Origin: JAEXNA01 sp050486105
GTDB lineage: Bacteria; Vulcanimicrobiota; Xenobia; Xenobiales; JADMJV01
DNA length: 29,028 nucleotides
Direction of reading: 5' to 3'
Assembly (NCBI GenBank): GCA_050486105.1
Contig: JBJHCR010000043.1
Location: 1-29,028 of the forward strand
The position numbers and the translations under genes are program-made. Of the stretch, positions 28,599 through 29,028 are shown piece after piece. Below the pieces are notes generated by a model that saw nothing but the letters and a program-made list of their open reading frames with translations, searched no databases and was not told the origin of the DNA. How positions within the stretch are numbered: position 1 is the first letter of the stretch; each line of letters starts with the position of its first letter.

Positions 28599-29028
28599 AT
28601 GAAAGCTCATCCCTCTCCAGCATCCCGCTTTATCCAGACTTGGCTTGAGGTTTGCCGCCATGCCATCTGCCGCCAGGTGGAGGGCGGAATATTGGCTCAC
28701 TCCTTTCGGGCGCCGGAGAACTGCAGTCAACTCGCCGTTCTCCTTGATAAAGATAAGCGAGGCCAATTCGAATCAGAAGCTCGCAGGCTCCTTGGTCAGG
28801 ACTTCGTCCTTCGAGGCGTCCACTTAGACTTAGAGAGTCACCTCGAAGAGAACGAGCAAATGCTCTCCCTGCGCCAAATCCTGATCAAACTCCAGCAAGC
28901 GCTGCTTGAGCCTGATAACAGCGCCGCCACGGAAGACGCCGAGCTGCTCTCGTTCTTGCTCCGCGAAGCAAAATTCAAAAGCCCCTTGGTCCCCCTTCGG
29001 CGAGTCGTCTATCACGTCGTCCCCCACG
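28599..29028 (+). CDS. Partial gene of unknown function running off the right edge
   Basis: From the ATG at 28599 the frame stays open for 143 codons to the window end, so the C-terminus is not visible. AAGAAGAG lies a few bases upstream as a weak ribosome site, and an in-frame TGA at 28554 bounds it. The visible part is helical and charged: 'PSPASRFIQTWLEVCRHAIC', 'LAVLLDKDKRGQFESEARRL', then 'LDLESHLEENEQMLSLRQIL' and 'KLQQALLEPDNSAAT', with three cysteines in the first 50 residues. No signal peptide is present. I do not recognise a family. It diverges from mqsRA. Short minus-strand frames over the same bases are less plausible. Confidence 0.6.
   Translation, partial: MKAHPSPASRFIQTWLEVCRHAICRQVEGGILAHSFRAPENCSQLAVLLDKDKRGQFESEARRLLGQDFVLRGVHLDLESHLEENEQMLSLRQILIKLQQALLEPDNSAATEDAELLSFLLREAKFKSPLVPLRRVVYHVVPH

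Overview
This 29 kb window looks like chromosomal DNA from a Gram-negative bacterium of a poorly characterised lineage. The Gram-negative reading rests on an outer-membrane beta-barrel gene, several periplasmic proteins with signal peptides, a lipoprotein, and GTG/TTG starts with SD-led, tightly overlapping operons. I cannot name the phylum from sequence alone. Nothing here is phage-like, and I see no rRNA, tRNA, CRISPR array or transposase gene.

Layout. (1) 1-1409 (+): the end of a Big_2 Ig-like surface protein, a DUF3817 membrane protein and an SGNH-hydrolase-like protein. (2) 1438-6774: a double zinc-ribbon protein (-) that diverges from a mechanosensitive channel with a long periplasmic coiled coil, which overlaps a GH13 branching-enzyme-like gene. 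(3) 6780-11494 (-): a compact operon of an atypical histidine kinase with degenerate receiver domains, a tandem PilZ protein, MoaA, a NifU-like domain that has lost its cysteines, a pilin-like protein with an acidic tail, and a small secreted protein. (4) 11523-13462 (+): a Na/Pi cotransporter with PhoU-like tail. A hairpin-sequestered Shine-Dalgarno and a 10-codon leader ORF precede it, and a structured 3' region with a strong intrinsic terminator follows it. (5) 13838-14266 (+): a Gln/Met-rich repeat protein of unknown function.

(6) 14479-19862 is the most unusual block. It holds an outer-membrane barrel protein with C-terminal Ig/carboxypeptidase-regulatory-like repeats, interrupted by one in-frame TAG, and three paralogous secreted proteins that resemble WxL domains. 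A DUF916/WxLIP-like periplasmic protein lies between two of the paralogs. The set has the parts list of a chaperone-usher assembly system (barrel, Ig-like chaperone, major and minor subunits) but is built from families best known from Gram-positive cell surfaces. I propose it as a candidate surface-fibre or surface-layer system.

(7) 20102-25424 (-): nei and lhr, a DNA repair pair that is also adjacent in mycobacteria and is clearly GC-richer than its surroundings. (8) 25506-26075 (-): a helical lipoprotein. (9) 26076-27653: about 1.6 kb without a convincing gene but rich in palindromes and short repeats, including a 13-bp inverted repeat resembling REP/MITE elements. (10) 27654-28387 (-): an mqsRA toxin-antitoxin operon with a candidate operator. 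(11) 28599 to the window end (+): the start of an unrecognised gene that runs off the edge.
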